From: Neospora caninum Liverpool
Taxonomy: Eukaryota > Apicomplexa > Conoidasida > Eucoccidiorida > Sarcocystidae
DNA length: 64,000 nt
NCBI RefSeq assembly: GCF_000208865.1
Contig: NC_018389.1
Coordinates: forward strand, 1,426,001-1,490,000
Direction of reading: 5' to 3'
The notes under the pieces are model-generated. The model did no database searches. It saw nothing but the letters and a program-made list of their open reading frames with translations, and was not told the DNA's origin. Every line of letters begins with the position of its first letter. Position 1 is the stretch's first letter. The translations under genes were made by a program, and so were the position numbers. This document shows positions 1 to 12,567 of the stretch, one piece after another.

Positions 1-26
1 GCGGGCTGTTCTTCGGGGCCGCCCAT
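1..26 (-). CDS. 5' end of a minus-strand gene leaving the window
   Basis: On the minus strand an ATG sits at 26-24 in the context gcgaaaATGGGC, which matches the A-rich, G-at-+4 start context usual in coccidian genes. The eight complete codons visible read MGGPEEQP, and the frame is open to the window edge. Nothing can be said about the product. The call rests on start context alone. The DNA to its right (27 onward) would be its leader and promoter. It would be tandem with the next minus-strand gene at 4275-10742. Confidence 0.4.
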
Positions 27-3000
27 TTTCGCCGCCCGACCGCGACCCTCCAGAGACTGCAGGGGGGGAGGGCGCCGCACCGTTCGTTTCGGGATTGAAA
101 ATCTCGGGTCTACTCATTCGTTCGCGGACTGAGAGGCAAACAGACGACTCTCGCGGAGACCGCGGATCGGGCTCATCCGAGTCTTCCTGCTCTTTCTCCT
201 CTCTTGTACAGAAAGAAAACGGAGACGCGCCGAGTCCTCCAATGGTGTCCACGGCCGTGCCTTCGGGAGTCGCATCCTCAGGCAGCTCGGCAGCCGTGCC
301 CAGGTCCACGCCGCGTTTCCCTGACTCTGTGACGAGGTCGTCCTTTCTCCCAGAGATATTTCCATTCATACAAATTTCAAATGAACCCTGCTCCATGGTG
401 TACAGACACCGGACCGCTGCTCCTCTTTTGTCCTCGTAGCCACTCCCGTTTGGGCTCAGGCGTTGTTTTGGTCGGGCGCATGGCCTCCGCAGACGAGGCG
501 AGTTGTCTGAAGAAACAAGGAGCGGCGAAACAGGTGGACGCCTCCTTCGCTTGAAGCGCCTGAAGATGACGGAACAATGCCGGGGCCTCTTCTCAAATGC
601 GAATGCGCCCCTTGCTCCTTGCCTGCAGGGGTCACCGCCGTGTGCGGAGGCGACACACAGTCCCTGCGATCCGCATGCAACAGCAAATTTCCGGGGTTGA
701 ACTGCGTGTCCACAGACTCGGTACTAACCGGGCGCTGCGTATGTATGTGTAAACGTGATTCGTCTGGGAAATACCTGCATGCGCTCGTGCATTTACGACT
801 AGATTCACGGGTGTGCTCTGCAACAGCATGATACTCTTGTGCCTCGGATTCTTGAAAGGCCCCGGACACGGAGAGAAGTGGAAAAAGAGAAACGAGACGA
901 GGAAGGCAAAGAATCGACACAGCTCTGTCGCTGCACACCCGCATGTGTGTAAGCGTGCGAAAGGTGCGAAGGGAAACGGCTACGGAAAAGAATCGCAGGC
1001 AAGACAGCCCACAATTGAAAGAAATCCATTTCAGCAGTGTACACACGTGTGCATTCTCATACACTTTTGTATGCGTGTGTGTACATTGCGGAAGGGATCC
1101 TGCCGCGCCCGGGAACTGCAGAATCGTGGAGTTTTCGCTTTTCCTCACTTAAGCGAAGATAGTTACCGAGGGACCAGTGTGTTGCCAAGTGCAGAAGACC
1201 ATGAAGAGAAAGGCCTTTTGGCATGTCCCTTCCGCGGGAAAAACGAAAAGGTGTTGCAGCTAGGCAGTCCCGTTGCCGGAAAAAACTCTCCGGCCGCGTT
1301 CTTGGCGAGAAAGTGCTGGTCCGCCGCAGCCGCGCGAACGTTTTTGTCCCTGTTCACAAACGCTCGGGAATTTTGGGGAAACAGGCTAGGTCTTTTCCGT
1401 TTATGGGCGACTCGCAAATCACGGTGCTCCGGTGCTCGCGCAAAAACACAGCTGTGGAACCGATGCGAAGACGGCAACGACGAGAAAGCATCGAAAAGCG
1501 TGACTGAATGTCCAAACGAGAACACGGAGAAGTGCATAAGGCCTCGCTGCTCGGACCGGGATCGTCGCTTTGCCTCAAAAACGGCATTTTCAGGGGCGCC
1601 GTCAAAATGAAGTGATTTCGCAGAGATATTGAACCCCGAACAACGGAGAGGCGAGAGGCAGGGGACGGGCGACAGGTAAGACGGGCGACAGGAGTTCGCC
1701 GAGAGGACGGCGAAGCAGAAGAACAAAAAACGGAGGCAATTCAAAAAAGAAGAAGATTCAGAGCAGTTTGCTTGGTTTCTTGAACGGAAAAATCCACGCG
1801 TGAGCACCGAAAGCGAGAAAAGGCGCACACCACACGCGCACGGAATCAGACGTCGTCCACAGTGCGTTCCGGTCGATTGTCTGGCGTGTTTCCGCGGGGA
1901 AGCTGTGCACAGTCCACTCGTCTTCTCCACTGTTTCTGCGTGGAAAGGAAACGCTAGAAGTGAGGAGAGTTTCACAACTCCTCTGTCCACGGGAAACGGC
2001 CAAACTTTTTCAACCTTTCGACGGGGCGCATGCTGCAGATAGCACGCCTGGCGTACCACGTCGTTTCCCCCCTCTACAGGAATTGCAGCGGAAACAAAAA
2101 CGACTTGCACAGACTCTCAACCGGTGAGGTTGTTGACTCTTTCCTTGTTGGTACTCACACCGAGTCGAAACGGTCTTTTACAAAAGCGAATGCGCTTCTC
2201 AAGCTAACCGCAGCAGTTTCCGAACCGCCGAGCAGGATTCGTTGTGCGGACGGTCCGACTGCGGAGTCACGAGAGGCGGCCCACAACGGGCTGAAATAAG
2301 CGACTTCGAGAAGCGTACTTCATATCTCCCGCCCGTCCGTGGACCTTCTAGGCGACGTGAAGACATAGCGAAACACACAGTTCCAGCCTTTTCTCGTAGA
2401 CAGTGACATTCCTGCAGGACGACTACGGCCGCGAATCGCTGAGCCTTATGCACCTGTCTTTGGCTAGTGCTGAAGCGTGAGTCGTTGGGAAGACAAAAAA
2501 CAAAGAAGGGAGTGAAGTATGGCCGCTAACAGAGGTGGTCACCAACGCTGTTGCTGGCGTCGTGAGATTCACTGAAAAAAAACGCCATAAAAACGCCAGC
2601 GGAGGCGCTTCGTATAGACCCTCCACAGAAAATGTGCAAAAGAACGCGCACCCAACCGCGCCTCACCCAGTCCACGCAAATTTTGCGTCGCTCTCCCCCT
2701 GTTTCGTCCACGGCATCTCCCGCTTGGTCAGGGCATTTTCCGTCGCGGGACGGTCTGTCTTTTTGTGTCTCTCTGCTCGACGGGACCTCTTCACATTCCC
2801 TCTCACCCGCTATAGCGTAAAGCGCTCTTTTTTGCTCAGAGCAAACTCTTAGCGAGATCACATCTCCTGCTAGATGCTTCTTCTCCGTATGCGGAGGACG
2901 GGTGCCTCCTGCGTGGTGCTTGTCTCCGGGATTAAAAAACTGGATTCGCGGGCGAGTCTCGGCGGCAAAAAAATAGGCTCGGTAGAAGGAAAGGCCCAGC

Positions 3001-4274
3001 GGCTGACGCTCTTGGCACTGTGACATGACTATCCCTCGCCGTACTCCAGCAAAGTACCAGGGAGATTGCACGTCTATGGATTACCACATGAGCGAAAAAG
3101 TTCTGTTTTACTGGGAAGCGGTCCAACTCTTGTCAGCTTTGGAAAAAGGATGTGTCGCCGACTCTCAGTTCTCGGTAGCGGGAAAAAGCCTTGCAAAAAC
3201 CAAACCGAGCGCTCACATTCACGACCTTTCCTACCCTTTCATGAGTCGATCCCATTCGGGCGTCTCGAAAATCCCAAATCGAAGGAGAAAGGAGACTATT
3301 TCCAAACAACGGTACCTGCATTGATAGGTTGCTGTGAAAGCAACACACTGTCGAAAACGTAGACACTGAAAGCCACGCGAGGATGCCACGCAAGGCGCCA
3401 GGCCCATACGGAACCGCCGGACTCAGACCTTGACACAACGGTAGACTTTGTGCGTCGTTACACCCATAGATGTTTGTGAGAGAACGTTTCTTACCAGAAG
3501 CACACATTTAATACCACCAAGTGAACCTGTAGTTACCAGGGGATTCGACGCCGGAGTTTGAACACAAGACAGCCCCACAAGTCAACACATTTTTCTCCCT
3601 AGGTCCCATCATTCGTGTCAGGGCCCGCGCGGCCGCCCGACGGATGCACTCGCTTGCGCCTTTTCAACTCCATGTCGCTATCGTGCCTGCCTCTGCACTC
3701 CGCAGTCTTGGTCAGAATCTGCAGAGTCCCAGTCCTCCTTCAGCTCGTCCTACGGAGACAGACAGACAGGTCAGCAGAGGCGACGGTTGCTATCCACACA
3801 GGGAAAACTGGACCAACAATGAACCTCACGATCCGACGAGAGACACGCATCCTTGGTCCCTTTTCACAGTTCAACTCCGGTGTCTCCATCTCGCGTTCCC
3901 CGGATTCAGTTGACGTGTACGAGTCCCCGATTGCACGCCAGACTGAGTTCTCTCCCTGCCACGACGGCCGCACGACGCAGGCGACAAGCCTGGGGGAAAG
4001 GCATCGTGGGCATTGCAAATGGTCATTAGCACGTCCTCTACCTGAAACAGCTGTGCAAGTGAAGTTTTCCTACTTAGCCGAAGATCTAAAATTAAAGTCG
4101 GCATACTACGGCCGTAGAGAACTGCCGGCTGAGTTCCATTTGTCTGTGCGCATCCTTAAATGAAAGTCACTCCATGAACACCGCGTGGTGCCTTGGGCAT
4201 CTTCACGCATCAGAGGGTAAGGAGCGATTAACGTGGAGTACAAAATCGGGCTGAGGAAGAGCATTTCGCCTGCC
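27..4274. other. No convincing gene; leader of left gene and trailer of next gene
   Basis: Several open frames of 180-315 codons occur here (for example 1163-2110 minus and 3615-4163 plus). They lack recognisable motifs, good start contexts or consistent splice partners, and they overlap on opposite strands. The stretch plausibly holds the 5' leader and promoter of the left-edge gene and the 3' trailer of the gene ending at 4275. A short tandem duplication lies near 1664-1691. Confidence 0.5.
1664..1691. repeat. Short tandem duplication, 16-base unit
   Basis: The unit gacgggcgacaggtaa begins at 1664 and is followed directly by a second copy that is exact for its first 12 bases, to about 1691. 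It lies in a region without a recognised gene. Confidence 0.6.
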
Positions 4275-7200
4275 TCACACGCCACTTTTTTTTACCTCGT
4301 GGCCGCGTGGGCATTCATCATCAGCGTCTTCTTCCTCTGCGCCTCTCGCTTGTCCCCGGTCTCGCTCCGATTCACCCTCTGAACCGGAGTCCACCGTTTC
4401 TTTCTGCGTTGCTACTTCCGCTGTCTCCGCCGTCTCCACCACCGCATGTCCCTCGACGCCGTTCCCCGCCACATCCTCTGGGTCCGCAGCCTGGGAATCC
4501 GCGGGACGGAAGCCACGGAGAGAAGAGGTCAGAGAACTACACGCCTGCGCAGAAGCTAACTTTGCACCCGCGGCCGTCGCCGCACGTGTGGTACTAGCCA
4601 CGGACGAACCTCCGTCGCTTACAGAAGAAGGACAGGCAGAGACACCCTGAAACCACAGAGCAGACAGATGGGAACTGTGTGCGTCCTTTTCATGCCCACA
4701 AACAGTCACGCCGAGGAACGCGAAGCAGCTACCGTGGTGTGCGTAGAAACACTCGAGAAGAGCGCACCACACACTGTCCTCGGGGCCGTCGTGGAGTTGA
4801 ACAAACGCGCGTGGACGCGTTGGTGGGTTGGGCAAGCTACGCAGCCGGTCGCCCTTTCGCCAGCCCCACGTCGGCCTCTCGCGGACAGTCCCCCCTCGCC
4901 TCTGGACCGTCCACAGAAAGCGTGTAAGCTCCTCCGGACCGGAATTTGAACCACGAGTGGGCAACTGCGAGACGCGAATTCGAAACAGCTAGGGTGTGAG
5001 TGGCTTACCTTGTCCTGTTCCCGACGTGCAGTCGACACCAGCTTCTCCCACCCACTCGACTGCCACAGCAGTGAAAAAAGGAAAACCGACCCGGGGGACA
5101 CCCGAGAAGAGGGATCCTTTCTCGGTGCGCTGACGACACGTCAACCATTGGGCTCCAGACCTTCCGCAGACCCTCCTCGACTGCTTCGCGACACGGATCA
5201 TCCCGCCGTACGCCAACCCCCCTTGTGCTGTCGAAACCTTTATTCTTCGCGCCTTGGTTCGAAACACTTCTGAACACATCCCCTCCCGGTGCTAGCTAGG
5301 CGGGGGATCTACTCCACTTCACGCAAATTATCCCAGTTACCCCCCACACACAGAGGGCTGCGTTCCTTGTCTTCTCATTTCATCGCTTTGCTAGGCCCCG
5401 CTTTTGGATATTTGAGCTGCCCCGGCGACCGCCTCTGTCGTCCTGCTGCTCTCCGTTCTCGGAATGGCACGCCGAGTTGCCGAGGACTGTCAACTTACCC
5501 CACTAACTGACGGAGCGAGCGTTTCGCTTGAACTCCCTAGCGGTCCTGCGTCTCTCCGCGAGGCCGCCGCCGCGAGGATCTCCTTCCTAGACACGTCGGC
5601 TGAATCCGCAGTTTGCCCGTGCATGTGTCCCTCATCCGTTTTTCTTTTGGCGGCTCGCGGGTCCCTCCGTCCGTCCACGGGTTCAAAAAGGGCCGTCTTC
5701 CCTCCGTTACCTTGAACCCCTCCATTCTCCGGATCCCCAGCTGTCCCCGCCGCTACTTTCTCTCCGACGCCTCCCAAATCGGCACCTAACTCGACTCTTG
5801 AAGCCTCCGGCGTCGCCGGTTCGGTCCCGGCCCTCCTGCCGGCTCCCTCGTCGGCGCCTGAAGCGCGCGACCGTGGCCCGCGCCCACTCCCCGCGCCCGG
5901 ATGGCCTTCTGGACCCCAACTAGCGGTCGCAGTTTCTGACGTCCGTTTCTCCAAAAAATGGACAGTCCTTCGTTCAGACTCCTGGCACGACGAGGTCCGC
6001 TTCGAAGCCGCTGAGACTGAAGCTGAACTGGTCTGAGAGGCAACCAGACCACTTCCAGGCCGCTGATAGTCGGCCTCGGATGGCCTCGCCCCCGGGCCGG
6101 GTTCCGCCGCCCCCGCTGGGCCGCTCGCATCTATCCGTTCTGCACTATGTGCGTGTTGAAGCCGCAAGTCCGTCTCTTCCGACCCCGTGCACCCCGCGAT
6201 AAGCATGCGGCTCTCGGGGCGAGAACGCGACGCAGAAGGCAAGGGAAGCAGAGGCTCGTCGGAGGTCATCACGTAACCCGAGACGGCGCACGGCCAAACG
6301 GGAGAGGCGCTGCGGGGTGAAGAAAGGCCCGTCGCATCTTCCAAAGAACTCCCCGCGAGGTTGCCTTGCTGGCGCTGCGTCTGAGCCGCCAGAAAGCGCT
6401 GATACTCGTCAACCACCCGGTCCCGTTCGTGAGACACAATCCGGTGAATATCCCGCGAAAAGCTGAGGACAGAGGGACCAGAAACAGACGGGAATGATCG
6501 CAGCAGAGACAGAAGGAAAGGCAGTGCGTGAAACGCGGGCCGAAATGCACAATCGCGTAGCAACATGGTCAGAAGACGGCGACGCACTGCGACTCGGAAC
6601 TGCCCTCTGGCCAACGGCTACCCCGGCGAACGAGCGATAGGAAAATATCACGAACAAAGCTGGTGAGTCGAGGCTGTTCGCACACTTCACCCGCCATTCC
6701 AGTGGATCAGTGACGAGCGAGTTTCACGTCTGCTTCGCGCAGTCGACGGCAGGGACGTCTAGCCGCAAAGGACCGCGTTACCGCTTCCTCGCGGTACCTT
6801 CTGCGAGAAGAACGGCTAGTTCGCCTTCCCATGGCTCTGGTAGCGCCTTGGGTTGTGCGCGGGATCCGTGGGTTCTTCCGGATTCTTTGAGACGGGTTCA
6901 CGTTCGAAACTCACCCGATCGAATCTAAAAGGTTCTGCTCGAATACGATCGCGCTCCCCATTGTCGCGTAGCCTCCCAGACGCGGCGAGCCGCCGACTCC
7001 CACCGAGTCGCTTTCTCCACCGGCCTGGCCCTCGCGTGCGGCGCCGGGGCAGGCCCCAGAGCTCCGAGAACTTTTCGAGGGCGTGTAGAGCGCCTGCGCG
7101 CCGCTGGGGGGTCCTCTCCCCGCAGTTGGCGTGGTCGTGTTTGAGTTATTTCCGTACGGGGGAAAGGGGACAGGGAGAGGTGGGATGTTCACGATGTCCG

Positions 7201-10200
7201 CCCCGTCTGCGTTCCGCTGCAGGTAGGGATTCGTTCGCTGGTCCTTCGCGAAGGAGTCGCTCGAGTGCGCCCCGAAGCCGAGCCGACAGCCTGGGTCTGA
7301 GGTCCGGGCGCACACCGGGTCCCGCAGAGACAGGGCCGCGTGCGCAGGCATGTCACCGAAGCCCCCAAAGTCGCGAGAAAGCGCCGAAACGCCGAAAGCG
7401 GACAACAGGGGAGGCCCCGGCGGGCAGGCTGGGTCGTACGGCCCGTTCACAAGTCCCGCCTGGACGCTCGGCAGCACAGCCGCCACAAGAAGCTGTTGCA
7501 GCTGGAGTTGCAAGAACTGCTGGTTTTGCAGGTGTTGGAGGATCTGGTGCTGGACGTGTGCAAACTCCCGAAGACTCCCGCCAGAGAACGCGCCCGGATG
7601 TGCACCAGACCCCGCCAGCGGCGGCGCTCCCCCCGTCGCCACACTGGGCGCAGCGCTGCCTTCGCCCCCGCGGGAAGGCGGGGGGGTGCCGACTGAAGGA
7701 AGGCCAGACGAGGCCGACACGCCAGCTTGGGGAGACGAGGCCTCCAGGGTCGCGCCGCCGGCGGCCGCGCTCGGAAACCCGCTCGTCGCGCGGAGCGTCT
7801 CCTGTTGTCTGTGGAGAAGGAGCTGGTTTTGTTGGAGAAGGAGAAGTTGACGGAGACCTTCGGAAGCGCGCCACGGAAACGAGGCGGACAGCCCGTTTCC
7901 AGTCGCCCCAGGCCCACTCCGCGCAAACCGTGCAGGCGTCGGCACGCACGCGCCTCCCCACGGGACTGGGGCGCCGCCAGCTTCCACGTCATTTAAAGAG
8001 TCCGCACCGGGGGTCAACTGCCCCTTCGCGCGTTTAGGTTCGCCGCCAGAGTCGATGACGCGACCAGCAGCTTGCTGTTCTCTCCGGCTGCGGTCTGCTG
8101 ACGGCGGTGTCGAGGCGCCGCGTCCAGATGCCCCACGCAGCGGCGGGACGCAGGCCTTCCCAGGGAGAGCAGAGACACTCGTGTCCCCGTTAGGCAGACC
8201 ACTGGCCGCTGGCGGCGCCCCGCGCGTCGCTGGAGGGCCCTGCGGCTGGGCACCTGACTGGACACTGGGCGAGGGAGGAACCGGAGCGAGGACAGAAAGG
8301 CCAGAGCGCGCCGCCCGGGACTCCCGCCCGTCGGCGGCTGAAGACAAGATCTCTGGAGAGCCTTGTCGTCGCGCAGGGCCGGTAGACGACTCGCCTGCGT
8401 TCTTTGGCGCGACGAGGGACGGCGGGCCTTCCCCGTCGCCGCCGATCTTTCTTGCCACAGCTGATCCCCGGACGCCCTCGTCTTGGGCCAACTGACGGTC
8501 GCTGGCGGAGAGTGCACCAAGCCGGCGACGTTCAGGAGACGCCAGAAGGGAAGCAACGAGTGGATCGCTGCAGCGGTCGCAACCCTCAGCGCCTTCTCCC
8601 CCAGCTGTCCTCTCACCGAGGCCGTCGACGCAGCAGGTCGGATCGGCCTCCTCCACCCCAACTGGTGAGGACGGGCGGTCAGCGAGCCCAAGCTGCCTCT
8701 GCGCTGACAAGGCCAGGGTACCAGAAAGGCTCGCAGCAGCCTGCGGAGGAGCGGGTGCGTGGTCTGGCGGCCGCAGCGGGCCTCGCCGCCTCTCGGGGCG
8801 CCGGAGCGTCTGGTGCTCTTCAAAAGCGAGTGTGGCCTCGTCAGCGCCTCCGTGCAACCCCTCTGCCCGCGGCTGCAGGCTGGGCGAAGGCGGGAGCGTC
8901 GTGCGCTCAGCGCCTTCCGCGAGAGCGAGAAGACGGCCGGGCCGTCTGTCTGTTTCTTGCCGGCTTTGGGCTCCAGCGCGGGTGGCGGCGAACTGGGCGG
9001 TCCCGCTAGCCCTGTCCCTCTGGGCAGCGCATGACGCCATCTGGGGCGAAGCTGCCGAAACACAACATGGCGACGGGCGCAGAGCAGTCGTTAGGGGTAC
9101 GTCACTCCACCCCCGCGCCCGACTCCTCTCTGCATGCGCGCCTTCGAAGAGTCTCCGAACGTCAGTTGCGCTGTATCGCCTGCTTGTGGGGCCCGGCATC
9201 TCGAGCGACAAACTGCGGCACGTGGCACAGCCCTCGGGAGAATGGTGGAGCGAAGTGGACGATCCGGGGGCAACGCGTCCGCCGTCGGTCTCCGTCTCTT
9301 CGCTCACAGACAAATAGATGGGAAGAGACGAAGCGCCGGACGGACCTGAATGGAGAGCACCGTCCCTAAGGGACAACGTTGGCAAGTGTGGAGACGAAAG
9401 GCCAACCGCGTTGCCTGCAGCGGCGACGCGATCGAGTAGCTCTTCTGATGTCGAAAGGCCAGCCGATGCGTGCAAGGGGTTTCGGAGACGGCGGAGGGAC
9501 GGCGCTGCGAGACGCCGAGTGGACAACGGACTTCGAGGTGTACCGGCTGCAAACAGAGAGAGAACGAACCGAACACGAAACAACGCCTCATCGATCACAG
9601 GGCTGGGATCGCCCCTCGACTCGCTCCGCTCCTTCCCACGTTCATGATCACACCCAGGCGCGTAACCGTAAAAGCGCCCGGAGGCTCGCAGAACTCATCT
9701 CGGGCATAATACACGGAGACTTCCCCCGCGAGCGGCCGCATGAACAAAGCCAAGTATAAACCCCTCTCTGCGTGTGCCCAGGGCCGGCTCCTGGTTAGCC
9801 GAAAGACGGCATCCACCGACGCCGGAACTCACGTTGTCCATCTCTGTCTGCGTCGTATTTCCCGCCGCTGTGGGGCGACGCGGCCGTCGAGTCCGGGTCT
9901 CCACCTCCAGCCTCGCGTTTCCCCCTGGGGACTGTCGAGATCCTCAATCTCTCCTGTCCGTCGTGCTCTCTCTCTGGCGCTTGGCCTGGCCCCGTCCTGG
10001 CCGTCCGGGCGCTGTGGACAGTTCCGGACGCAGGCGCCGCTAGGAACCTGGGGCGACGACTCGCATCAGAGACGTCTGCAGGAGACGCCGCGAGCGGGCC
10101 GGACCTGAGCGTGGACGAGCCGGTCGCCTTCGTGGACGGACGCTCCTCTCCCGCGGGCCTGCCACTGTCGCTTTTCTCCCGTTCAACGCAAACCGCGTCG

Positions 10201-10742
10201 TCCCGGTGTGTTTCCTCAGCCTCCTCGTCCTCGAGCTCTTCATCGGCTTCTTCCTCCGAAGCGCGTGGCAGAGACGCAGGAGCCTCTTCGTCCCTAGGAG
10301 AGGGTGGCGTGGATTCCCCGTGCAGCACGAGAGACGGCGGCTGGGCGAGAAGGGCGTCCACGTCGCTGTCGCTGCATTCGCTGTCGTCGGAAAGCAACTC
10401 CTCAAAGTCTTCCGCTACCACGGCGGCGTTTTCAGCCCCAGGCTCTTCCTCCTGCCCCGACGGCGTAGGCAAGTCGCTTTGGAGCCGGGGCGGGGAGGCC
10501 TGCTGGATGTGTCCCGGAGGCGAGGCAGGCCCGTAGGCACTCGCGGCGTGACGCGGAGACGCCCCTAGAGGCGCACTGGCCGCAGCCGCGGCGGCCGCCG
10601 CGACCGCCAGCAGGGACGGGGCGCCGTCGGGGCGCGTCGTGCGGAGCCCCGGAGACGGCATGAGGGCGAGGGACTGGAACGGGGCATCCAGTTCTTCCAG
10701 GCTTCGATTCACCAGCTGGGGCACCTGGTGAACCTGAGACAT
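4275..10742 (-). CDS. Large low-complexity protein of unknown function, five exons
   Basis: Not recognised. The model is 10742-9833, 9546-6915, 6462-5499, 5059-5009 and 4964-4275 (stop), with GTGAGT/GTAAGT/GTAAGC donors, pyrimidine-rich acceptors and reading phase preserved at all four joins, giving about 1748 residues. The first ~300 residues contain an alanine run and a strongly acidic Ser/Asp/Glu stretch. The middle is Pro/Ser/Gly-rich and disordered, with two Gln/Leu-rich segments near residues 870-890 and 970-990 that could form coiled coils. A conserved-looking helix (DIHRIVSHERDRVVDEYQRF) starts the third exon. The last exon (about 1520-1748) holds a compact, Trp/Cys-containing stretch ending in an acidic tail. 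The composition resembles a nuclear or regulatory scaffold, but this is inference only. The start at 10742 has a mediocre context and overlaps a possible acceptor, so an upstream exon is possible. The last exon could be split further. Confidence 0.65.
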
Positions 10743-11266
10743 CGAGAGAGATCACTCGAGACGCGGCGGGGTCGTGACGCGAAATGGGGGGAAAAAGCGA
10801 AAAAAGAAAAGGAAGGAGGCAAGCGAAAAAGACGCGGGGCTGATACGAACGATCAGACGCCGACGTACCACGCAGGGGAAACACGGAAAATCGACGGCGA
10901 CACGTCTACAAAAACCACAGGCGAGACGACCCCTGGGGCCCGGGCTATAACGATCAGAGACAGCCACCGAGGCGGCAAGCTCCACAGTCGTCAGCACACC
11001 GGTCCGAAAAAGACGGCGATTCATCGAACACGCGTTTCTAGCAGTGCTGCCGCTCTGCCCCTTTGACAGCAATGAGCGCTTGCCACGATTCGTGAAACCG
11101 GCCGAGCGAGTCCCGAATCCTTCGCGCCCCATCCTCGTCACGGATTCTCAGGTTTGCTCTGTCTCTCTTTCGTCACTCTCGAAGGCGCAGGAGAGAGGCC
11201 TGGTAGGAGAAAAGAAAGGGTGTCAGTGCGGAGTACCCAGACCCACGTCCGTTGTTTCTCGTCATC

Positions 11267-12536
11267 CTATCGGCAGGCCTCGCAAAGGCCAGCGGTGTGC
11301 TGTGGACGGCTTACTGAGCGCAGCAGTTCCTCGTTGCTATACACGTGGCGGCGTATCTCCCTCCACTGATTGCTGCTGAGGTTCATGTTCCACGGGCACA
11401 CGCTTTTGACCCAGTTGTACTTGGAGCTGATCGAGCCCGTTCGCGGATCTCTCCGGCTATACCACACAATCTGGCAGTTGTGGATCTTCTCCAGCTGTCC
11501 CCTGGCCGTCGTGGACCCGCCGCCGCCGCCCGCCGCGCCTGCCCCGCCGGGCCCAGCCCCGCTGGACGAGATGGCGGCGCGGCTCTCGGTTGGGCGCACG
11601 CGCTCGATCAGCGCCCGGAACGACTTTATCACACCCCCGTGGCATACAATGATGACCCGTAAGCCTACAGAAGACGGGAGAAACACACACTCAGCCAGGA
11701 GCCTGAACAGCGTGTCTCGAGTCCAGCGAAGCGAGTCCAAAACGGCGATCGGTCCACCAATCGCTGTCTTGCCAACCGTTCAGAAATTCAAACCCGTAGG
11801 TGGTTCTAGCGTTCACTAAAACCAGACGCTCGGCGTCTCTGTATACGTCAGAGGTCCAGAGGGTGCCCGCGAACTGTCATTCCTAGCTCAATCGCGTTCA
11901 CCAACACGTGGCGAAGCAGCATCACGGGGTCCGTAGAGCGGAGCACTGACCTGCGACAGTTCCCCAGGCACACTCAGCTGTCGTGAAGAGCACGATCCTC
12001 CAGCTGGAAAAGAAAAAGGAGCAAAAACGAACCTGAGCACGACTCGCAGAGGTTCTCCATAACGCGGTCTACCCGGAGACACAAATTCGCGATTGATTCC
12101 CCCCCCGATGGCTGCAAAAAAGAGAAAAAAAGAGGTACAATAACACAGAGCAACGCAACTGCGGCACTGTTGACCGTCGCGGACGGACTCAGTGGAAACG
12201 GCCCTACGAAAAAACGTCGAGGCTCGAAACCATGTGGAAAAGCGACTCGTGGCAACAGCCTCGGTGAACTCGAACAGAGGCGCGGCTTGCGAAAGGAGCG
12301 AGGCGAGTGTGTCTGCTAGCTGACGCACGCCAAAGAGGGCAGTGCCGACACAAACAGCAACTACCAAGATCACCACTTTCCGGTTCAGGAAGCCGCCAAT
12401 GCAGCCTCAGGGCAGCGCGTCGGAATGTCTTGAGCACGCCCCTTTCGACCGCTTGGAGACAGTGCGACAATGCCCGCCTTGGGTGGCATGTATACGTGTA
12501 TACTAATGTATATCTACATATGCATATATCTATATA

Positions 12537-12567
<31 letters not shown>

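Noticed and set aside
1163..2110. 315-codon minus-strand open frame
   Set aside because: No motif, a poor start, composition like spliced leader sequence, and it overlaps plus-strand frames of similar quality.
3615..4163. 182-codon plus-strand open frame
   Set aside because: No recognisable domain and it lies in the expected trailer of the minus-strand gene ending at 4275.
6853..8037. 394-codon plus-strand frame
   Set aside because: Arg/Pro/Gly-rich antisense shadow of the large minus-strand exon 9546-6915.
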